This document shows, piece by piece, positions 17,850 to 27,976 of a DNA stretch of 64,000 nucleotides. The notes under the pieces were generated by a model that made no database searches, was not told the origin of the DNA, and saw nothing but the letters and a program-made list of their open reading frames with translations. Made by a program: the position numbers and the translations under genes. Within the stretch, counting starts at the first letter, position 1. Every line of letters begins with the position of its first letter. The DNA comes from Photobacterium sp. TLY01 (GTDB lineage: Bacteria > Pseudomonadota > Gammaproteobacteria > Enterobacterales > Vibrionaceae). The stretch spans positions 1,564,601 through 1,628,600 of the forward strand of contig NZ_CP090364.1 in assembly GCF_021432065.1 (NCBI RefSeq), read 5' to 3'.

Positions 17850-19035
17850 CAGCCAGTACCACTTCCCAACTTTCAACCCAGGTGATAGCAACTTTTTGAT
17901 CCAGGGAGTGGTCCACATCCGGATCATCTTCGTTGAAGAATTCACTCACCATGACAGATTTGCCTGTTTCAATCTCAACGACCGAATCCAGTGTCATCCC
18001 TTTATAGGTCCGCTCACGGACATGGCCCATCAGACCCCAGCTTTCTTCGTTTTCGTTGATTTCTTCCAAGCGGATATCTTCAGGGCGAAGCAGCACCTTC
18101 AGCGGATCATCCTGCTTTACATCAAGATCACAATGGATCACGGCTTCACGGCCTTCCACAATGGCTTTGATGCGTTTTTCGTCAATGCGATCGACCACAG
18201 TGGCATCGAACACATTAATTTCACCGATAAAACGGGCAACAAACAGGTTGCTGGGTTCTTCGTAGATTTCACGAGGTGTACCGTCTTGCTCAATGCGTCC
18301 GTCACGCATCACGATAATGCGATCTGACATCGACAAGGCTTCTTCCTGATCATGAGTGACGAAGATAAAAGTAATGCCAAGGCGACGTTGCAACTGTTTT
18401 AACTCAAGTTGCATTTGTTTACGTAACTTGTAATCCAATGCGGACAGTGATTCATCCAACAGCAGAACTTTCGGTTTGTTCACGACAGCTCGGGCAATGG
18501 CAACACGTTGCTGCTGACCACCGGACAACTGATGTGGCTGGCGAGGTGCAAACTGCTCCAGCTGAACCATCTGTAAAGCTTCCATCACACGTGGCTTAAT
18601 CTCTTGCTCTGGCACTTTTTGCATGCGCAGACCAAAGGCCACATTTTCAAACACAGTCATGTGCGGGAATAAGGCATAACTCTGGAATACAGTATTCACA
18701 TGCCGCTGCTCTGCATGAACTGCAGTCACGTCCTGACCGGCAAGAATAATCTGACCCTGGTCAGCATCTTCAAAACCAGCGATCAGGCGAAGGACAGTGG
18801 TTTTACCACAGCCGGAGGGGCCTAAAATGGTTAAAAACTCACCGTCATTTACGTTGAGATCTAACCCGGTGATAATCTGTTTACCGTCAAAGCTTTTGCT
18901 CAGCCCTTTGAGCTGAATAACCGGTTCTTTGGATGTGATGTTTGTGTTCAACTCTACCTGGTCTCCACATCGTGCCTGCAAATATCTGCCTGCATTTTCT
19001 TGGTCAATTTCAGGAGCCGGATAATAGACCCCCAT
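17833..19035 (-). CDS. potA: Spermidine/putrescine ABC transporter ATP-binding protein PotA
   Basis: 400 residues as drawn from the ATG at 19035. Walker [10 protein letters not shown] is at 72-80, the signature LSGGQ at 170-174 and Walker B VLLLDES at 190-196, followed by the C-terminal TOBE regulatory domain. It hydrolyses ATP to drive polyamine import through PotBC. The real start may be the TTG at 18951 ([10 protein letters not shown]...), which is preceded by AGGTAGAG and would give 372 residues, close to E. coli PotA (378). The first 28 residues ([16 protein letters not shown]...) are unlike known homologues, so I regard the shorter form as likely. It is the first gene of the operon. Confidence 0.92.
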   Translation of the reverse strand: MGVYYPAPEIDQENAGRYLQARCGDQVELNTNITSKEPVIQLKGLSKSFDGKQIITGLDLNVNDGEFLTILGPSGCGKTTVLRLIAGFEDADQGQIILAGQDVTAVHAEQRHVNTVFQSYALFPHMTVFENVAFGLRMQKVPEQEIKPRVMEALQMVQLEQFAPRQPHQLSGGQQQRVAIARAVVNKPKVLLLDESLSALDYKLRKQMQLELKQLQRRLGITFIFVTHDQEEALSMSDRIIVMRDGRIEQDGTPREIYEEPSNLFVARFIGEINVFDATVVDRIDEKRIKAIVEGREAVIHCDLDVKQDDPLKVLLRPEDIRLEEINENEESWGLMGHVRERTYKGMTLDSVVEIETGKSVMVSEFFNEDDPDVDHSLDQKVAITWVESWEVVLADDEKA

Positions 19036-19336
19036 AGGTATAATTCAAAGTATTTTTTATGTCGTACGGCTGACTTTTTCGTTCATCAGTTTTGCAAATG
19101 ATTTCAACGGAGTTCATCGCATGATCTGAGAAATTTCTAGGCGAATTATGCTGAACTTAGATTGCAAATTGACTACTCAGCTTAGATGAAATCTGAACAA
19201 AACCCTAAATTGAATGATAAATTTCCATCTTTTTGCGGCATTGAAGCATTTTTTAACCATGACGCGATTTGTTTAGCGGAAACGGTAGCGTACAATCGGG
19301 CCTATTGTTCTAATTGAATGTGAATCAACTATCTGC
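19036..19336. promoter_or_regulatory. Divergent region between potA and the 19.3 kb membrane protein
   Basis: 300 bp, AT-rich, with no ORF. It should hold the promoters of the pot operon (minus) and of the plus-strand gene group. No operator was recognised. Confidence 0.3.
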
Positions 19337-20143
19337 ATGAGTAATAAAAGTCTTCAGGTTGGCGGCTCAATCGAAAAGGCGCTGTCCGGTCAAGCAGACC
19401 TACAGTCTGTCGCTGTACTTCAGGAAGCCTGGAAGGTAACAGCAAAGCACTTTCTGACCTTTTTCCCAGCCATAGCAGGGCTGTTCTTGGCGCAACTTGC
19501 TCTGTTGCTGATCGCGCTGAAAGTACAACTGGGTAACCCGGCAATTTTCTTTGATGCCATTGTCAGCGGTGAAGGGATCACCCCCGATATCGTTGAAGCG
19601 GGTTTTATGGCTAATTTCTGGTCAGATGTTTTGAGTGCTCCCTTGTATGCCGGCGTCAGTCTGATGGCACTGAACCATGCGGTGGGTCTGCCAACCAAGC
19701 CGCGTTATTTGGTAAAAGGGTTTCCCTTTGCCGTGGTGTCTGTTGTCACAATGTTGCTGACTTCATCGTTGCAGGGCATTGGCAATGCATTGTTCCCGTT
19801 AATCGGGTTGTTTTTAACCATGGCTTTCAGCATGACGATTACTCTGGTGTGTGAAAAGCGTGTCAGCCCATTAAAAGCGATCCAATACTCTGTCGTGGCA
19901 ACTTTCCGTAAAATATTGCCGCTATCGGCTATTTTTCTGGCGGTGCTGGTTTTGTTCTTTATCTCATTTGCGACTGCAGGCATCGGGTTGATCTGGACAA
20001 TTCCTTTCTTCTTTAACGTAAAAGCCATTGTCTATCGCAATTTGTTCGGCATTACCTTGCAGGTAACCACAGTCGACAAAGGCGGTGACGGGCAAGATAA
20101 AGACAACAAAACAGAAGAAGAGAGTAAGGTATTTAACGCGTGA
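19337..20143 (+). CDS. Hypothetical multi-pass inner-membrane protein
   Basis: 268 residues with about six hydrophobic segments (for example FPAIAGLFLAQLALLLIAL, AVVSVVTMLLTSSLQGIG, LSAIFLAVLVLFFISFA) and a hydrophilic, acidic C-terminal tail of about 25 residues. It resembles uncharacterised Vibrionaceae proteins; the ordering of segments is like YciC/UPF0259-type proteins, without firm assignment. Its TGA overlaps the GTG of the bax gene (GTGA), so the two are translationally coupled. Function is unknown. Confidence 0.65.
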   Translation: MSNKSLQVGGSIEKALSGQADLQSVAVLQEAWKVTAKHFLTFFPAIAGLFLAQLALLLIALKVQLGNPAIFFDAIVSGEGITPDIVEAGFMANFWSDVLSAPLYAGVSLMALNHAVGLPTKPRYLVKGFPFAVVSVVTMLLTSSLQGIGNALFPLIGLFLTMAFSMTITLVCEKRVSPLKAIQYSVVATFRKILPLSAIFLAVLVLFFISFATAGIGLIWTIPFFFNVKAIVYRNLFGITLQVTTVDKGGDGQDKDNKTEEESKVFNA

Positions 20144-20907
20144 TAAAAACTGTCAGACACATAGCTGTTGCCGGATGCACTTTTCTTTTTGTGGGCTGTG
20201 CTGAGCCGGAAAAGCAGGCTGCAGATGCCAAGGAAGAAGCCACCCGGCCAGATTTCAACGTCATGGAAGATGTAAACCAGAAGAAGCAATTATTTTTCAA
20301 ATTCTTACGTCCGTTTGTGCAACATGAGAATGCCCGAGTCAGTGAGGAGCGTTCTTTCTTGCTGGCCATTCAAACCCAGTTGAAAGTCGGACAAGCTCTC
20401 AGTGCCGATGACCTCGATGAAGCCCGCCAGCTTGGTGATGCCTATAACCTTGAGCTGGGCGGTGACATTGTCACGGATTCATGGCTGGATGCTATGCTGG
20501 TTCGTGTGGACCGGATCCCTGAGGAACTGGTGCTGAGTCAGGCGGCAAATGAATCGGGCTGGGGTACGTCACGGTTTGCGGTCGAAGGTAATAATTACTT
20601 TGGTCAATGGTGTTACACCCAAGGCTGTGGTTTGGTTCCCAGTGCCAGAGGAGAGGGTGCCAAGCATGAAGTCGCCGTTTTCTCAGATGCTGCGCAGTCG
20701 GTTCATGCGTATTTTATGAATGTGAATCGAAACCGTGCTTATGCGGAGCTCCGGGATATCAGAGCGAACGAGCGTGCAGCAGGTCAACCTGTCACTGGGT
20801 TAAAGCTTGCGGAAGGGCTGCACCGATACTCTGAACGCGGTCAAGACTACGTGGATGAAATCCAGGGTATGATTCGTCATAACAAACAATTTTGGCAACA
20901 AGGCTAA
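20140..20907 (+). CDS. bax: Bax-like glucosaminidase-domain lipoprotein
   Basis: 255 residues starting at GTG 20140. A lipobox L-F-V-G-C gives a lipid-anchored N terminus. The C-terminal half is a mannosyl-glycoprotein endo-beta-N-acetylglucosaminidase-like domain: 'SQAANESGWGTSRFAVEGNNYFGQWC' carries the catalytic Glu, and 'VHAYFMNVNRNRAYAELR' and 'LHRYSERGQDYVDEI' complete the fold. It resembles E. coli Bax, a putative peptidoglycan hydrolase. It is coupled to the upstream membrane protein and lies 6 bp before the DUF2987 gene, so the three form an operon, probably acting at the envelope. A matS site lies inside it. Confidence 0.82.
   Translation: MIKTVRHIAVAGCTFLFVGCAEPEKQAADAKEEATRPDFNVMEDVNQKKQLFFKFLRPFVQHENARVSEERSFLLAIQTQLKVGQALSADDLDEARQLGDAYNLELGGDIVTDSWLDAMLVRVDRIPEELVLSQAANESGWGTSRFAVEGNNYFGQWCYTQGCGLVPSARGEGAKHEVAVFSDAAQSVHAYFMNVNRNRAYAELRDIRANERAAGQPVTGLKLAEGLHRYSERGQDYVDEIQGMIRHNKQFWQQG
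20462..20474. other. matS site (MatP target)
   Basis: GTGACATTGTCAC, a perfect match to GTGACRNYGTCAC, inside bax. Confidence 0.75.
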
Positions 20908-20913
20908 CCGTTG

Positions 20914-21579
20914 ATGAGCACTTCTTTTATCAAATCCCTTCTTCTGAGTTTCTGTCTGCTCGCGATTTCCGGCCATGTCTGGGCGCAGAATATTGAGATG
21001 CGTTACAGCAACCTTTTCAGCAAATTGAAGCACAATATTGCAGAGTCTCACCCGGATGTCAGTATTGCCTTGTATCTGATCAATCAGCAAACCGGCGAAA
21101 CCTGTACGGTTCATAAAGGCTGGATGCAGAAAGAGGAACATTACGAAGAGCTTGTGATTCCGACCGATAATGCGCTGACCATACCGCTAGATAATCATTT
21201 GCGGCAGGCGAACCCGGATGTCACTTTTGTGATTGATGATGACATCACTTGTGATGTATCGATGCAGGTTATTGCAAATTCATCCTTCGGGAAAACTATC
21301 AGGAAAGCGGATCTGGAGAGCCTGCTGCCACAAATGGACATACTCTTAAATGATTTGGGAGGGATGTTTTCATCCTGGTTTATGCCGGAAGTCAGCGGTG
21401 TCGTAATGCACTTCGCTACTGAACAGACAGGTGTGATCACGGTTTCTAACGATACCATCATCCCGATCGAGAAGGGGAAAGCGATTGTGGACGTGAAGCA
21501 ACTCCCTGAAAATACTGTGTTGACATTACCATCTCCTGCGATTCGTATTACGCCCTGGCTGGAATCCACCTCAAACTAG
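20914..21579 (+). CDS. DUF2987 family exported protein
   Basis: 221 residues from ATG 20914. Signal peptide MSTSFIKSLLLSFCLLAISG ending before AQN, then a beta-rich soluble domain of the DUF2987 family, restricted to Vibrionales and relatives. No catalytic residues are recognised. It follows the bax gene after 6 bp and shares its operon. A role in the cell envelope is inferred from context only. Confidence 0.75.
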   Translation: MSTSFIKSLLLSFCLLAISGHVWAQNIEMRYSNLFSKLKHNIAESHPDVSIALYLINQQTGETCTVHKGWMQKEEHYEELVIPTDNALTIPLDNHLRQANPDVTFVIDDDITCDVSMQVIANSSFGKTIRKADLESLLPQMDILLNDLGGMFSSWFMPEVSGVVMHFATEQTGVITVSNDTIIPIEKGKAIVDVKQLPENTVLTLPSPAIRITPWLESTSN

Positions 21580-21669
21580 CGGCGCTTCAATTCAGGGCTG
21601 AACGCTGTGTTGCTCAGTCCTGCTTTCTCTTCCATCGAACACTTGTTTGCGATCTCCGGCTTGTCACTT

Positions 21670-21716
21670 TTGTTCATTTATAGACTTGATGCTAAACTAA
21701 GTCCATAAATGAACAA
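21670..21716. promoter_or_regulatory. Palindromic operator of the Xre/RES module
   Basis: An 18-bp inverted repeat, TTGTTCATTTATAGACTT (21670-21687) against AAGTCCATAAATGAACAA (21699-21716), one mismatch, with an 11-bp centre. It lies 10-16 bp before the antitoxin start, the expected place for autoregulation by the Xre antitoxin or the antitoxin-toxin complex. Confidence 0.75.
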
Positions 21717-21731
21717 GATGAGACGGTGATC

Positions 21732-22136
21732 ATGAATACGCATACCGTGGCGGCGAATCAGCCCCTTGAACAAGCAGGTAATCAGGTACTGCCGGTTGTG
21801 TTTAATATTCTGGATAAGTGGCATTGCAGCCAGAATCAGCAGATGGCGCTGCTTGGGTTATCAAGCCGCTCAACACTGAACAAGTATCGCTCCAGCCCTG
21901 AATCAGCCAAGGTGTCCAAAGACTTGCTGGAGCGGATGAGCTACATCCTGAATATCCATAAATGCTTGCGTATTTTATTTACTCATGAAGACAGCGTGTA
22001 CCAGTGGGTGCAAAAGCCGAATTCACACCCGTTTTTTGCCGGGCGAAGTGCGATGGAGGTGATGGGCCAGGGGAAGGTTGCCGATTTGTATGAAGTCGCT
22101 ACACGTCTGAACGCCTGGCGCGGGGGACGCTCCTGA
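21732..22136 (+). CDS. Xre/MbcA/ParS-family antitoxin
   Basis: 134 residues from ATG 21732 (GTG 21726 is possible and adds two). The N-terminal region is a Xre-type helix-turn-helix ('NQQMALLGLSSRSTLNKYRSSPE'), and the C-terminal half is the DUF2384 toxin-binding domain ('HPFFAGRSAMEVMGQGKVADLYEVATRLNAWRGG'). It neutralises the RES toxin encoded 1 bp downstream and probably represses its own promoter through the palindrome upstream. The adjacency and order (antitoxin first) match the Xre-RES family. Confidence 0.88.
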   Translation: MNTHTVAANQPLEQAGNQVLPVVFNILDKWHCSQNQQMALLGLSSRSTLNKYRSSPESAKVSKDLLERMSYILNIHKCLRILFTHEDSVYQWVQKPNSHPFFAGRSAMEVMGQGKVADLYEVATRLNAWRGGRS

Positions 22137-22137
22137 C

Positions 22138-22824
22138 ATGCCGAATGAATACACTCTCAAGCACTTCAGGGATCAGCCTTGCTATCGCTTAATTCCCTCG
22201 AAGTATCCGCCCATCAATTTGTATGAAGATGTCGCAGAGCCTGATCAGTTGGAAGCTGTCTTTGCTGTTGAAGCCCTGACCAACCCTCGTCTGGCTGAAG
22301 AAACCGGGTCGTTTGCTCGTGTACCGGTTGAGGAAAGGCTGGTTGGTATTCCTCATTGCAGCTATGTGATGGCTGCATTCACGCATGTAAACCCGGATGG
22401 GGGGCGCTTTAATACGGCAGACTTCGGGGCCTATTATGCGACAAGGGATATCAATACTGCGATCAAGGAAACGAGCTATCACATGGAGCGGATACTGGGC
22501 TATACCCAAGAGCCGCCACAGGATATTCAGATGAGAAGTATTCAGGCTTGGTTTACTGCCGCTTTGGTGGACTTTACGGAGAAGACACACCTGGATTCTG
22601 CACTTTATCATCCCACAAATTACGCGCATTCTCAGGCTGAGGCGATCATGTTGAAGGAAGGGAAACAAGACGGTGTCTTGTATCATTCAGTCCGCCATCA
22701 GGATCATGAATGCTTTGCGTTGTATAAACCCAATTTGGTCAGTAAGGTATGTCAGTCCAGCCATTACGTTTACAAATGGAATGGCAGTGCTATCAATACT
22801 GTACTGGAAATCAGTATGGTATAA
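22138..22824 (+). CDS. RES-domain toxin
   Basis: 228 residues. RES domains are NAD+-degrading or ADP-ribosylating toxins. The domain's Arg-Glu-Ser residues are suggested by 'GGRFNTADFGAYYATRDINTAIKETSYH' (Arg, Glu) and by later Ser residues ('AHSQAEAIMLKEGKQDGVLYHSVR'). It begins 1 bp after the antitoxin stop. Its terminator follows at once. Depletion of NAD+ would arrest growth, as established for the family; here it is inferred. The module lies between unrelated housekeeping genes. Confidence 0.87.
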   Translation: MPNEYTLKHFRDQPCYRLIPSKYPPINLYEDVAEPDQLEAVFAVEALTNPRLAEETGSFARVPVEERLVGIPHCSYVMAAFTHVNPDGGRFNTADFGAYYATRDINTAIKETSYHMERILGYTQEPPQDIQMRSIQAWFTAALVDFTEKTHLDSALYHPTNYAHSQAEAIMLKEGKQDGVLYHSVRHQDHECFALYKPNLVSKVCQSSHYVYKWNGSAINTVLEISMV

Positions 22825-22846
22825 AAAAGGGCCAAATGGCCCTTTA
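22825..22846. terminator. Terminator after the RES toxin
   Basis: GGGCCA / TGGCCC with an AA loop (22829-22842), T-rich after the stem on the plus strand (TTTATT) and six T residues on the minus strand (opposite 22823-22828), so it also serves the M32 peptidase gene. Confidence 0.7.
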
Positions 22847-22862
22847 TTACAATTGAGTCGCT

Positions 22863-24350
22863 TTAGTTTTCAAGATAGCGGCTTTCAAGGTGTGTTTTGA
22901 AATGATCTGGATTCAGTGTCTCGCCGGTTGCTTCTTTCAGCAGGTTTTCGGTAGAAAGGAAGCTGGCTTTTTTCCAGATATGCCTGTCTAACCAGTTGAA
23001 GATAGGCTGCAGGTTCCGTTCACGAATCAGGTTTTCCACATTCATTTCACGACGTATGGCCGCCATGAACTGAGCCGCATACATAGCACCCAGAGTATAA
23101 GACGGGAAATAGCCGAAGCTGCCGTCTGTCCAGTGAATATCCTGCATACAGCCGTCAGTAAAGTTTCCTTTGGTCGATAACCCCAGATATTCGGTCATCT
23201 TCTTGTCCCACAATTCAGGGATATCTGCTACTTCGATGTTGCCTTCAATCAAATCGCGTTCAATTTCGTAACGTAAAATGATGTGCGCTGGATAAGTCAC
23301 TTCATCGGCATCGACTCGGATGTAACCAGGCTCTACCCGGGTACTGAACAAAGACAAGTTCTCAGTGCTCAGGGCATTGTCGTTATTGCGGTCAAAGGCT
23401 TCACGGGCTAACGGCGCGAGGATTTCAATAAAAGGCTTACTGCGCGACAACTGCATTTCAAAAAACAGGCTTTGCGATTCATGAATACCCATTGATCTTG
23501 CCTGACCTACAGGCAAACTATGCCACTGTTCAGGAAGTCCTTGCTCGTAACGGGCATGGCCAGTTTCGTGGATAACCCCCATCAGAGCACTGGTAAAGTC
23601 CTCTTCATCATACCGGGTGGTAATACGAACATCCGTCGGAACACCACCACAAAACGGGTGTGTGCTTACGTCTAGCCGACCATGTCTGAAATCGAAGCCC
23701 AACTTACCCATAATATCCAGACTCAATGCTTTCTGTTGGGCTATCGGGAAAGGACCTTTAGGGGTCATCACCTGATCACTGGCTTGTTTTACTCTGACCT
23801 GCTGAATTAACGAAGGCAGCCATGTCTTCACCTGAGCAAAAATGGCATCAATTTTTTCACAGGTCATGCCGGGTTCATACAGGTCCAACATCGCGTCATA
23901 ACGGCTTAACCCTGTTGCTTCAGCCCGAATTTGCGCTTCTTCTCTTGCGAGCTGAACAACGGTTTCGAGGTTCTGGCTGAACTCATGCCAATTATTTTCT
24001 TTTCGTTGTGTTCGCCAGGCGTGTTCACACTTTGAACCGGCGAGTGATTTTTTCTCCACCAGATCAGCCGGCAGGATATTGTCAATCTGCCAGACTCGCT
24101 TCATTTCTTGCAGACTGATTTTTTGTTCTTTAGACAAGGGTTCGGCTTCGGCTTTTGCAAACCATTCAGCCAGGGAAGGTGCCGTTGCCAGTTCGTGATG
24201 AATCAGCGCAAGCTCAGCCATGGCTTCAGAGCGGGCTGCATTTCCGCCTTCTGGCATTTTGGCAGCTTGATCCCAGCTGCAGATAGCGGATAAGTGTGAA
24301 ATTTTGGAGAGCTTTTTAGCGTGTTGCTCCAGTTTCTGATAGTAAGTCAT
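22863..24350 (-). CDS. M32-family metallocarboxypeptidase (carboxypeptidase Taq type)
   Basis: 495 residues, the usual length of M32 enzymes. The zinc motif H-E-T-G-H is in 'ALMGVIHETGHARYEQGLPEQW', with a downstream metal-ligand Glu in the 'HESQSLFFEMQLSRS' region. It removes C-terminal residues from peptides in the cytosol. The C-terminal 'WDKKMTEYLGLSTKGNFTDGCMQDIHWTDGSFGYFPSYTLG' is a strong M32 fingerprint. The gene is single, with convergent neighbours on the toxin side. Confidence 0.9.
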   Translation of the reverse strand: MTYYQKLEQHAKKLSKISHLSAICSWDQAAKMPEGGNAARSEAMAELALIHHELATAPSLAEWFAKAEAEPLSKEQKISLQEMKRVWQIDNILPADLVEKKSLAGSKCEHAWRTQRKENNWHEFSQNLETVVQLAREEAQIRAEATGLSRYDAMLDLYEPGMTCEKIDAIFAQVKTWLPSLIQQVRVKQASDQVMTPKGPFPIAQQKALSLDIMGKLGFDFRHGRLDVSTHPFCGGVPTDVRITTRYDEEDFTSALMGVIHETGHARYEQGLPEQWHSLPVGQARSMGIHESQSLFFEMQLSRSKPFIEILAPLAREAFDRNNDNALSTENLSLFSTRVEPGYIRVDADEVTYPAHIILRYEIERDLIEGNIEVADIPELWDKKMTEYLGLSTKGNFTDGCMQDIHWTDGSFGYFPSYTLGAMYAAQFMAAIRREMNVENLIRERNLQPIFNWLDRHIWKKASFLSTENLLKEATGETLNPDHFKTHLESRYLEN

Positions 24351-24794
24351 TTTTAATCCTTTATATTGACTTAGTAGCGTGCAGAACGACTACAGACTTA
24401 ATTGGACCTCACTCAGCTTCAGGTTCGCTTATACAATGTCAGAGGATGGAGATGTCACTCAAAATGAAGCTGCTCGTTAACCGATAGAAATCATTCATTG
24501 GAATTGCGGGTTATGAGCGAGAATCCATTTTGCGCAACAGATAACTGAGTCGAATCGCGGTACGTATTCCTGCGAGTACCTGAACGCATAAGTTTCTATA
24601 GTATGATACGGATAAAACTGCCATATACCAGACTGTTCTTAGCAAATTTTTTGGTTTTTTGTTAATAAATCTTTATGTGATGTGATGGTTTTGGCGTTGT
24701 TTTTAGTGTTTTTGACTGGTTTGGTTTTTCTTGGTGAGTAAGATGTGCAATATGTCTGATAGGTATTTCTCTCAGCGAAGATATTGAAGGGATG
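24351..24794. other. Intergenic stretch between M32 peptidase and ttcA
   Basis: About 440 bp. It holds the upstream region of the peptidase gene, no convincing protein-coding ORF, and a T-rich tract around 24640-24740. No repeat, RNA gene or operator was recognised. Confidence 0.4.
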
Positions 24795-24822
24795 AAAAAA
24801 GCCGCAATGTTTGCGGCTTTGA
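24795..24822 (-). terminator. Intrinsic terminator after ttcA
   Basis: GCCGCAA / TTGCGGC (24801-24817) followed on the minus strand by six T residues. Confidence 0.85.
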
Positions 24823-24834
24823 AAGGTGTCAATA

Positions 24835-25764
24835 TTAGTTAACCTGCAAGATATCCAGCTTTTCTCCCGGATCAAATTCACTCGTGCCGTCGCCAGAGAC
24901 AGGTGAGCTTGGCAAGTCTTCTTTATCAAAAGCGATATCACCGCCGTTAATCGCACCTGAATCTTTGTCGATTGATTTGAAATCAAACAGGCTAAAATCA
25001 GCCAGGTGAGACGGTACGACGTTTTGCATCGCAGTAAACATTGTTTCAATGCGGCCCGGATACCGTTTATCCCAGTCGCGCAGCATTTCTTTGATCACCT
25101 GACGCTGAAGGTTTGGCTGCGAGCCACACAGATTACATGGGATGATCGGGAACGCTTTCATTTCAGTGTAACGTTCGATGTCTTTTTCACGGCAATAGGC
25201 AAGCGGGCGAATCACGACGTGCTCACCGTTATCTGAGACAAGCTTAGGTGGCATGCCTTTCATTTTTCCGCCGTAGAACATGTTCAGGAAAAGCGTTTCC
25301 AGCATGTCATCACGGTGGTGCCCCAGCGCAATCTTGGTCGCGCCCAGCTCTTTTGCGGTACGGTACAAAATACCACGACGCAGACGGGAGCAAAGAGAGC
25401 ATGTCGTTTTACCTTCCGGCACTTTCTCTTTGACGATTGAATAAGTATCTTCATTCACAATCTTGTACGGAACACCAAGCGATTCAAGGTATTCAGGCAA
25501 GATATGTTCAGGGAAACCGGGCTGCTTCTGATCAAGGTTAACTGCAATCAGTTCAAAGCTGACAGGGGCACTGCGCTGCAGGCTGCTCAACATTTCCAGC
25601 ATGGTATAGCTGTCTTTACCACCAGACAGGCAAACCATAATGCGATCACCATCTTCGATCATATTAAAGTCAGCAATTGCCTGGCCCGTATTGCGGCGCA
25701 GTTTCTTTTGCAGCTTGTCGAAGTTGTACTTCTGTGCCTTTGTAAGCTCTTGATTCTGAGTCAT
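24835..25764 (-). CDS. ttcA: tRNA 2-thiocytidine(32) synthetase TtcA
   Basis: 309 residues. PP-loop motif SGGKDS at 47-52 activates the tRNA with ATP. Two C-x-x-C pairs ('TTCSLCSRL' and '[15 protein letters not shown]') bind the iron-sulfur cluster that carries the sulfur. It modifies cytidine 32 in certain tRNAs. The length matches E. coli TtcA. The gene order ttcA-uspE-fnr on one strand is conserved in E. coli and Vibrio. Confidence 0.95.
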   Translation of the reverse strand: MTQNQELTKAQKYNFDKLQKKLRRNTGQAIADFNMIEDGDRIMVCLSGGKDSYTMLEMLSSLQRSAPVSFELIAVNLDQKQPGFPEHILPEYLESLGVPYKIVNEDTYSIVKEKVPEGKTTCSLCSRLRRGILYRTAKELGATKIALGHHRDDMLETLFLNMFYGGKMKGMPPKLVSDNGEHVVIRPLAYCREKDIERYTEMKAFPIIPCNLCGSQPNLQRQVIKEMLRDWDKRYPGRIETMFTAMQNVVPSHLADFSLFDFKSIDKDSGAINGGDIAFDKEDLPSSPVSGDGTSEFDPGEKLDILQVN

Positions 25765-26006
25765 TGCATCTCTCTTTACGTCGATTCAATCATTCTGTTC
25801 ACCGACGGTAATTTCACTGAGCACGAGGATAAAACTGTCTTGAATTATCATCGATAAAGGTTACCGCGAACTGGGTTTACTTCCTGTGCTCACGGTAAAT
25901 TTCATGGCGGGTATGATACGGATTCCAGCGTCGGATGCCAGCGTGATTTTCATCTTAATTGATAATTAAGCTGGCAAATAACTGATTGCATGGTGAACAG
26001 CGTTGG

Positions 26007-26037
26007 AAAGCACGCCTGCGGGCTGAAGGCGTGCTTT
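26007..26037 (-). terminator. Hairpin after uspE
   Basis: AAAGCACGCC / GGCGTGCTTT perfect 10-bp stem with an 11-nt loop, just beyond the uspE stop. The T tract is only TTT plus CC, so the terminator is moderate. Confidence 0.6.
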
Positions 26038-26048
26038 GAAGGACTTAG

Positions 26049-26987
26049 TTATTGGTTTGGATCCAGAGGGCTGATGTAACCATCGGGCTTAAGGGCCAGT
26101 AAGTCGCAGTTAAGGCTGTCGATGGTGTGCTCTGCAGTATTGCCGATAAAGACAGCAGAAAGACCGGTCCGGCCTGTGGTACCGAGTATCACGAGTTCAG
26201 CATCTAATTCTTCTGCGACTTTTGGAATGACGTCTTCAGGCAACCCTTCGACAACATGGGTTTTTTCTGCATCAATACCGTGTTTTTGTCTGAGCGCTTT
26301 CATGGAAGTCAGATGGTGGCCACGTACCGCATCAGTGTAGGTTGCAGGATCAAATTCTGGTAACTCAATCGTGATGTTAACCGGGGTGGCAGGGTAGGCA
26401 TTGACCAGATTGACTTCGGCAACCAGTACTTCTGCCATGTTCTTCGCTTCACTGATGATTTTATCGTTCAGCGCTTCGTGCGTATCACTCTCTGCCGCTA
26501 AGTTGACACAAGCCAGTACTTTACCGTTTTCAGGCCAGCTGTGTTCTTTCACCAAAAGCACAGGGCATGGACATTTACGTAATAAATGCCAGTCGGTCGG
26601 AGTAAAAATAACAGAGCCAATTTTGTCGTGTTTATGGGTGGCTTTTATCAGGAGATCGTGATGATGGCTGTATACCTCGGCGATAACCGCTTCATAGGGG
26701 CGATTGTGCCAGACAACAAGGATATCGATATCAACACCGGCGCTGACATGAGGGCGGATAATGTCTTTTAACCATTCTTCGCGCTGTTGGATCACCCCAC
26801 GCCGCATGGCCTGTCGTTCATCCGACGAGAGCATGGATGTCATTTCGTAAGAAAAATCGTAAATGGCAAGGAATACAGTGATGTGAACATTCTCACTCTT
26901 TTCCGCGAGGTGTACTGCGCGTGACAAAGCCGGTTGGTTGTCTTGCAGTGGATCAGCCACTACGAGGATGTTTTTGTATGAGTTCAT
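26049..26987 (-). CDS. uspE: Universal stress protein UspE
   Basis: 312 residues from the ATG at 26987, which has GGGGGCAG upstream. Two tandem Usp domains are seen; the second ends with the G-x2-G-x9-G(S/T) nucleotide-binding pattern ('[23 protein letters not shown]'). UspE-type proteins act in stress survival, motility and aggregation. Immediately downstream of fnr on the same strand, as in E. coli, although a hairpin separates them. Confidence 0.92.
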   Translation of the reverse strand: MNSYKNILVVADPLQDNQPALSRAVHLAEKSENVHITVFLAIYDFSYEMTSMLSSDERQAMRRGVIQQREEWLKDIIRPHVSAGVDIDILVVWHNRPYEAVIAEVYSHHHDLLIKATHKHDKIGSVIFTPTDWHLLRKCPCPVLLVKEHSWPENGKVLACVNLAAESDTHEALNDKIISEAKNMAEVLVAEVNLVNAYPATPVNITIELPEFDPATYTDAVRGHHLTSMKALRQKHGIDAEKTHVVEGLPEDVIPKVAEELDAELVILGTTGRTGLSAVFIGNTAEHTIDSLNCDLLALKPDGYISPLDPNQ

Positions 26988-27113
26988 AACTGCCCCCTGT
27001 CTCAACGGAATCGCAATTGACCTGGTCTGAAAAACTGTTTGTATTCAGATTAGTATATTCACTGTAAAGGATTGCTGCGAGGAAATGGAGGACTTTGACG
27101 AGGAATTCGAGTA

Positions 27114-27144
27114 AAAGTTGATGGGCATCAAGCCCATCAACTTT
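27114..27144 (-). terminator. Terminator after fnr
   Basis: AAAGTTGATGGGC / GCCCATCAACTTT, a 13-bp perfect stem with a 5-nt loop (27114-27144). It may limit read-through from fnr into uspE. Confidence 0.65.
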
Positions 27145-27151
27145 GAGGCGA

Positions 27152-27901
27152 TTATTTGCAATGATTTGCGCCAGCAAGTTCTGCCAACTGTTCACGATTT
27201 AAAACCGTAATGTACTTGCCCTGCACACCAATGATTTCAGATTTCTGGAAACGTCCCAACAGACGGCTGATGGTTTCAACAGTCAGTCCCAGGTAGTTAC
27301 CAATATCGCCACGGGTCATGGTCAACCGGAACTCACGGGCTGAAAAACCACGCTCTGAGAAACGGCATGACAAATCATAAAGAAACGCTGCCAGCCGTTC
27401 CTCGGCATTTTTCTTGGAAAGCAGCAGGATCATATTCTGATCGCTTTTAATTTCACTGCTCATCAGACGCATGATTTGCTGTCTGAGTTTTGGCATTTTA
27501 CCGGCAAGATCGTCCAGTGTTTCAAATGGAATCTCACAGACCATAGAGGTTTCGAGAGACTGGGCAAAACTCTGGTGCTTATGGTCGTTGATTGCGTCAA
27601 AACCCACTAAATCGCCTGCTAAATGAAAGGCGGTTATCTGCTCATCACCTTGCTCTGTGATGGTATAGGTTTTCACTGTGCCTGAACGAATCGCGTACAG
27701 CGCTTTCAGCTCGTCTCCGGCTTTAAACAATTCCTGTCCCTTATGGATAGGCTTTTTACGTTCAATAATGCTGTCGAGCTGATCTAACTCGTTTTCATTA
27801 AGCGTGAAGGGGATACAGAGCTGGCTGATACTGCAATCCTGACAGTGGATAGCGCATCCACCGGATTGAATACGTTTTGTGGCGATTTTATCTGAATTCA
27901 T
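27152..27901 (-). CDS. fnr: Oxygen-sensing transcription regulator FNR
   Basis: 249 residues from the ATG at 27901 ([10 protein letters not shown]). The oxygen-labile [4Fe-4S] ligands are C20, C23, C29 and C122, at exactly the E. coli FNR positions. The CRP-type beta-roll is followed by the helix-turn-helix '[24 protein letters not shown]', whose recognition-helix E-x-x-S-R contacts TTGAT-N4-ATCAA. It switches cells between aerobic and anaerobic respiration. It is next to the cbb3 oxidase genes, which are classical FNR targets, but I did not find an unambiguous FNR box upstream of ccoN. Confidence 0.95.
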   Translation of the reverse strand: MNSDKIATKRIQSGGCAIHCQDCSISQLCIPFTLNENELDQLDSIIERKKPIHKGQELFKAGDELKALYAIRSGTVKTYTITEQGDEQITAFHLAGDLVGFDAINDHKHQSFAQSLETSMVCEIPFETLDDLAGKMPKLRQQIMRLMSSEIKSDQNMILLLSKKNAEERLAAFLYDLSCRFSERGFSAREFRLTMTRGDIGNYLGLTVETISRLLGRFQKSEIIGVQGKYITVLNREQLAELAGANHCK

Positions 27902-27976
27902 AAACTGTGGCCTGACCAAGTTCGGATACTTGGGTCACTTTATCACACTCTTATTCATAATGACGAGTATAAAACA

